64,000 nt of DNA from positions 89,787-153,786 of the forward strand of contig CALXTV010000002.1 in the NCBI GenBank assembly GCA_944391505.1, read 5' to 3'. This stretch comes from an uncultured Alphaproteobacteria bacterium. Lineage in GTDB: Bacteria > Pseudomonadota > Alphaproteobacteria > RF32 > CAG-239. Under the pieces are notes generated by a model. That model did not search any database and had not been told where the DNA came from. It was given only the letters and a program-made list of their open reading frames with translations. The translations under genes were made by a program, and so were the position numbers. Of the stretch, positions 60,773 through 64,000 are shown in pieces; positions within the stretch are counted from its first letter, which is position 1, and every line of letters begins with the position of its first letter.

Positions 60773-62320
60773 TTAACGCCCCTGATTTCGAGCAGCCATC
60801 TGAGACCGGATATAATCTGTCCGAGCCTGCCGGTCGGCACTCGTATTAAAGTTGCTGCTTTCGTCATATTTATGATCGTTATCACGAAATTCCTGACGCC
60901 GCGCGGCTTCTTTGGCGCGTTCCGATGTGCCGGCAACTTTGCCGCGAGCCGTTTCCAACTGCCGCTGGCGAACGCCCTGATTGTGCCCCTCCAAAGCAGC
61001 CCTGGCTTCTTCCGGAAGAGCCTGCGCCGATTCATACAGCGGATTAGTCGTCATTTGCGGCTTGCCATCCTCGCCTTTTTTGACGACGCCATTTTCATCC
61101 AACTCGAAAACTTTTTCATTTTTGTAGCCGATTGTTTTCTCCGGGGCTCCCTTGATTTCGACGCCGTCTTTTTGAGCATCTTTGGCTGCAACCAATCCGG
61201 CCGCATAGGCTATCATCTGGTCTTTGTCGTCTTTGATGTTTGAGAGGTCAACCTCTTTACCCTCAGCTATGTCTTTTTTGAACTGATCCTTATAATCCTT
61301 ATATGTCTGTTTTGTATTATATTCGTTCAGTTTCTTCTTGCTTTCTTCGCTCAACTGGTCTTCAAAACCGTGAACATCGATTTTGCCCTCCGGGGCATTC
61401 TGATATGCAACGCCCATTTCCTCGCAGGCAAGTTTCAGCTTGGCCGCAAATTCCGGCGACATTTCGCCCGAGAAATTAATGGCCTGGTTGTTGCGTTTGG
61501 CGTCTTTGACCAAGCCAAGAAATACTGAATAATCAGCGGTTTTGCCATCAGCACCGGCAATGCTGGCGTGCTTCTGGTCAGAGTAGCGAACCTTACCGAG
61601 ATTTTTGCCTTCTTTGCTGATGCTCAGGCTCAAACCTTCTTGGTCTTCCGGATCTCGCGTGCACTCCTGTTCACGTTCTCCACAATGCTGTTTCCAGAAC
61701 TTTTCCTTGTCGTCTTTCCAGTCCTGATTTTCTTCCTCGTTATTTGTTTCATTTGCCGGTGCATCTTTCTCTTCGCCTTCGCCGACATTCAGCTGCTCGG
61801 GTTCCGTACGGTTGTCCTGATTTTCGTCCTTGGGCTTGTCTTTCTCTTCTTCTCTTTTGTTTATCTCGTCTTTCAGCTTTTCAACAAATATGTCATGTAA
61901 TTCTTCGTCGGATTTTCCTTTATATTCAGGATCATTGGGATTGTAATAGAATTTTTTCCCCACCGGCGTACCATTTTGCGGAGTAATAATAACCGGCATT
62001 TCTTTCCATTCGGCATTTTTATATTCCTGATGCAGGGCCTGACGTTTGGCCGCCTTTTCTTCCTCCGGCGCGTTGGCAACTTCTTCTTCCCTTGCCGCAA
62101 AATATTTGTTTTCGGCTTCGACGTCGTTGGGCAGACCTTCTTCCGGCGGATTTTTTTCATCAATATTTATATATTTGGCAACCCAACTGGCATAAGTTTC
62201 CTTAATACGGTCAATTTCTTTCTGGTCGGCCAGCGCAGTGAATTCGTCTGCCGTTTTGTCCGTGCCGCCAAGTTTGAAGAAAAGGTCGTGATAAGTTCCC
62301 AAATTAACGTCATTTGCCAT
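60773..62320 (-). CDS. Charged protein of the 51-62 kb cluster (P4), 515 aa
   Basis: Not recognised as a whole. Acidic and soluble, with no signal peptide. After an N-terminal helical part (WVAKYINIDEKNPPEEGL) and an acidic linker, a region near residues 240-330 (KDAKRNNQAINFSGEMSPEF, LACEEMGVAYQNAPEGK, IDVHGF) loosely recalls the LPD7-type domain of large polyvalent proteins; this is tentative. The C-terminus is basic (RQARTDYIRSQMAARNQGR). Good RBS (AGGAG). The promoter TAGACA-17-TATTCT is weak. It is the first gene of the cluster by direction of transcription. Confidence 0.8.
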   Translation of the reverse strand: MANDVNLGTYHDLFFKLGGTDKTADEFTALADQKEIDRIKETYASWVAKYINIDEKNPPEEGLPNDVEAENKYFAAREEEVANAPEEEKAAKRQALHQEYKNAEWKEMPVIITPQNGTPVGKKFYYNPNDPEYKGKSDEELHDIFVEKLKDEINKREEEKDKPKDENQDNRTEPEQLNVGEGEEKDAPANETNNEEENQDWKDDKEKFWKQHCGEREQECTRDPEDQEGLSLSISKEGKNLGKVRYSDQKHASIAGADGKTADYSVFLGLVKDAKRNNQAINFSGEMSPEFAAKLKLACEEMGVAYQNAPEGKIDVHGFEDQLSEESKKKLNEYNTKQTYKDYKDQFKKDIAEGKEVDLSNIKDDKDQMIAYAAGLVAAKDAQKDGVEIKGAPEKTIGYKNEKVFELDENGVVKKGEDGKPQMTTNPLYESAQALPEEARAALEGHNQGVRQRQLETARGKVAGTSERAKEAARRQEFRDNDHKYDESSNFNTSADRQARTDYIRSQMAARNQGR

Positions 62321-62463
62321 GGTTTCGTCTCCTGTTAAACAGCTTTAATTATAGACAGAATACCATAATTTCCATATTTTGTCTATATTTTTGTTTAGCT
62401 TAACAAAAGTTTCATAATATATGGTTAACAAAAGACTTTATTTCAGCCGACGTTCCTAACCGC

Positions 62464-63060
62464 TTAATCCAGGCTGTTCAGCAAAAGCGTGATGTTGGTC
62501 ATAAACAGCTTAACGGAAATGGCCAGCAGAATAATGCCGAAAAACTTTTGCAGCATATAAATCAGGCCGGGGCCGAGCAAGCGTTCGATGCGCTTGGTCA
62601 GCTTGAGAACCAAATAGACAATTACCATATTGGCGATGACCGCGGCCAATATGCTGATGTCACTGTATTGCGAACGAATGGACAAAAGCGTGGTCAGTGC
62701 ACCGGCGCCGGCAATAAGCGGAAAAACGACCGGAACAAAAGTGGCGTCTTTCGGTGCATCGGGCTGATCGTGAAAAATGTTGATGTCCAGCACCATTTCC
62801 ATCGCCAGAATAAAAATAATGAACGAACCGGCGACGGCAAAGGACGAGATATCTACCCCGAAAAGATTTAAGAAAGCTTCTCCGACATAGAAAAACAGGA
62901 AAAACATTATCAAAGACAACAGGGCTGCACGAAAGGCATTGATTTTTTTACCTTTTTTCTTCAGAGCCAAAATTACGGGAATATTACCGGTTATATCAAT
63001 AATGGCAAACAAAACGATAAATGCGCTGAAAAAATGGTGCCAGTTGAATGCTTCGAACAT
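62464..63060 (-). CDS. MarC-family (UPF0056) membrane protein
   Basis: About 198 residues from the ATG at 63060 (AAAGGAGAAAAAT upstream). Six membrane helices, with HHFFSAFIVLFAIIDITGNIPVILAL at the start, then SFIIFILAMEMVLD and PLIAGAGALTTLL, typical of MarC. The family's role is not settled; it is a likely transporter. A TTGACA-type promoter lies upstream, after the XRE2 terminator. No operon partner is evident. Confidence 0.92.
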   Translation of the reverse strand: MFEAFNWHHFFSAFIVLFAIIDITGNIPVILALKKKGKKINAFRAALLSLIMFFLFFYVGEAFLNLFGVDISSFAVAGSFIIFILAMEMVLDINIFHDQPDAPKDATFVPVVFPLIAGAGALTTLLSIRSQYSDISILAAVIANMVIVYLVLKLTKRIERLLGPGLIYMLQKFFGIILLAISVKLFMTNITLLLNSLD

Positions 63061-63113
63061 ATTTTTCTCCTTTTTTTGTTTTTGAGATAGCACATTAAAA
63101 TATCGTGTCAATA

Positions 63114-63143
63114 AAAAACGGCAGTTTGTCGGCCGCCGTTTTT
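63114..63143 (-). terminator. Terminator after XRE copy 2
   Basis: AAAAACGGC/GCCGTTTTT stem with TTATTG after it on the minus strand; it separates the XRE gene from marC. Confidence 0.75.
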
Positions 63144-63163
63144 GAAAACCGGTTTTTTAATCC

Positions 63164-63403
63164 TTACTCTTCCAAGCTGACCCGGATTTTCTTTCCATAA
63201 TAACCGCAGAGCCGGAAAAGCTTAAAAATATCGGCGCAGTTTCCCCTCTCCAGACTATCGATTATCCAGCACGGCACGCCGGTTTTCTTTTCGACTCTTT
63301 TGATGCTTAAACGACGGCGCCGGCGCTCCTGCCAGAGAATTTGGCCGACATCTTTCAAAAACTCTTTTTTGATTTCTTTTTTGGACATTTGTTCCATCAT
63401 CAT
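63164..63403 (-). CDS. Small XRE-type helix-turn-helix protein, copy 2
   Basis: 79 residues from the ATG at 63403. It is identical in sequence to the protein at 32747-32986; the DNA differs at one synonymous base near the stop. Same basic helix-turn-helix (VEKKTG, LERGN, LFRLCGYYG), same RBS and same leader architecture. Followed by its own terminator. Function unknown; identity of protein with divergence of the leader suggests that the leader, not the protein, sets copy-specific behaviour. Confidence 0.85.
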   Translation of the reverse strand: MMMEQMSKKEIKKEFLKDVGQILWQERRRRRLSIKRVEKKTGVPCWIIDSLERGNCADIFKLFRLCGYYGKKIRVSLEE

Positions 63404-63427
63404 GTTCAACTCCTTCAATGTTTTGTT

Positions 63428-63461
63428 AAAACAAAACCGCCCTTTCGGTCAGAAAAGGCGG
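63428..63461 (-). terminator. Intrinsic terminator inside the XRE leader, copy 2
   Basis: Identical to the copy 1 terminator: a 10-bp stem with U-G wobble and UUUUGUUUU on the minus strand. Confidence 0.88.
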
Positions 63462-63608
63462 AGGATGTTGAAAGCTGTACGAGAACAGTGCATTTATTCG
63501 TCGGCCGAAACCGCTTATTTCATGCCATCCTCCCTTGTCGGAGGCTATTTTTGGTTTCTCGTAAGGAGCTTTCATACTCCGCGGCCGGTCTAACCGTTTC
63601 CGACTGCA
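63428..63608 (-). ncRNA. Structured attenuator-like leader RNA, copy 2
   Basis: The main helix is GAAAGCT + TACGAGAA (63573-63556, minus sense) paired with TTCTCGTA + AGCTTTC (63485-63470). Six of eight inner pairs differ from copy 1 and all are restored. The inner helix is GCAT/ATGC instead of GTGC/GCAC. The CCTCC/GGAGG hairpin, the alternative GGAGGATG/CATCCTCC pairing and the terminator (63437-63461) are as in copy 1. A small inner hairpin shifts register between copies. Confidence 0.8.
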
Positions 63609-63614
63609 GAGATG

Positions 63615-63642
63615 ATTATAAAGGCTAAAAGCTATTTTGCAA
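63615..63642 (-). promoter_or_regulatory. Sigma-70-type promoter of RNA-XRE module 2
   Basis: -35 TTGCAA (63642-63637), 16-base spacer, -10 TATAAT (63620-63615). Spacer sequence differs from copy 1 while length is kept. Confidence 0.85.
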
Positions 63643-63674
63643 CGGCTTTTTTTGTTGTTATTGCCGGGTTTGCA

Positions 63675-63870
63675 AGGGGACGCCCTTGAGCGTTCACCGG
63701 CTGTGGCACGAACCTTTGTTGAAGCGCCTTGCTCAAGCTGTTGCCAGCTTGACCGCATTACTGGCTGCGGTACGAATCTTTGTTGAAGCGCGTTGCTTTC
63801 TGCGTGCATATCGTGAGTTCGTGCCTTGTGTCTGTGGATTGCCGGATCAAGTCCGGCAATGACGGTAAAG
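63675..63870 (+). repeat. Composite dispersed repeat array D
   Basis: A hairpin CAAGGGgacgCCCTTG, a partial unit, a full unit at 63734 (CAAGCTG-TTGC-CAGCTTG), then the tail (CGTGAGTTCGTGCC, TGTGTCTGTGGAT) and the palindrome TTGCCGGA-TCAAG-TCCGGCAA. The tail palindrome differs from arrays B and C (TATTCGGA/TCCGAATA) by paired changes. Confidence 0.88.
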
Positions 63871-63931
63871 AAAAAAGAGTCCGAATATGACAGAGGAGAA
63901 AGGGTACTTGACCCGGCAATCCAGAAAAAGA

Positions 63932-63956
63932 AACCCCCGCGTAAAACGCGGGGTTC
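63932..63956 (-). terminator. Terminator of a gene beyond the right edge
   Basis: AACCCCGCG-TTTTA-CGCGGGGGTT on the minus strand followed by TCTTTTTC. The gene it serves lies outside the window. Confidence 0.7.
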
Positions 63957-64000
63957 TTCATATGCGGCTGTAAGCCTTTAGCACTGGCATCCCCTAAACG

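Larger units (their letters stand above)
63164..63651 (-). repeat. Duplicated RNA-XRE module, copy 2
   Basis: Counterpart of 32747-33230, offset by 30417 bases over the terminator and main helix. Identity stops at the XRE stop codon on one side and upstream of the -35 on the other. Confidence 0.92.

Noticed and set aside
1..64000. tRNA or rRNA genes, transposases, integrases or phage genes
   Set aside because: Intergenic regions were read for cloverleaf or rRNA motifs and genes for transposase or integrase motifs; none was seen.
63860..64000. A coding region at the right edge
   Set aside because: The bases contain a terminator and repeat tail; the open frame has no start or family match and the gene it would belong to lies outside.

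Overview
The window (about 48-50% G+C by eye) looks like the chromosome of a flagellated, anaerobic or fermentative alphaproteobacterium. The lineage is suggested by the flagellar regulators FlbD, FlaF and FlbT, by the FtsZ-binding GST-like protein FzlA, and by a 6S RNA-like locus after zapA. HydF, an [FeFe]-hydrogenase maturase, argues for H2 metabolism and an anoxic niche. A gut or other host-associated relative of Rhodospirillales is my inference only. No tRNA, rRNA, CRISPR, transposase or prophage was seen.

Layout. 1-3.7 kb: a degenerate SuhB-like gene, efp, a ThiE-like gene, a coiled-coil gene with zapA, a 6S RNA candidate, ymdB and a small unknown. 3.9-21.2 kb (minus strand): flagellar genes flaF, fliK, flgD, flgE, then fliF-fliG-fliH-fliN-flbD-flhA-flhF-flhG, a FliK-like gene and a membrane J-domain/SH3 gene. 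A clear sigma-54 promoter lies before fliK, matching the sigma-54 activator FlbD encoded in the same cluster. 21.3-29.3 kb: a periplasmic binding protein, fzlA, a lipoprotein and a complete RND efflux operon. 29.5-32.7 kb: a glycosyltransferase and thrS. 32.7-36.3 kb: a structured-RNA/XRE module, a repeat array, a Sel1 protein and a large unknown. 36.4-42.7 kb: four flagellin genes and flbT, interrupted by repeat arrays. 42.8-51.5 kb: housekeeping genes (TerB-like, uup, a HAD protein lacking its nucleophile, hydF, tcdA, tatD, alr). 51.5-62.3 kb: a cluster of very large unknown proteins, several sharing domains. 62.4-64 kb: marC, a second RNA/XRE module and a second associated repeat array.

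Most interesting. (1) A duplicated unit made of promoter, about 180-nt structured leader, intrinsic terminator and XRE gene. The two copies differ inside helices by compensating changes, and the pairing pattern is that of a transcription attenuator; I do not recognise the RNA class. (2) The 51.5-62.3 kb cluster of paralogous membrane and N-terminal-domain proteins. (3) A recently amplified mosaic flagellin locus. (4) A composite dispersed repeat (leader hairpin, 59-64-bp units, palindromic tail) found at four places, two of them touching the RNA/XRE modules.
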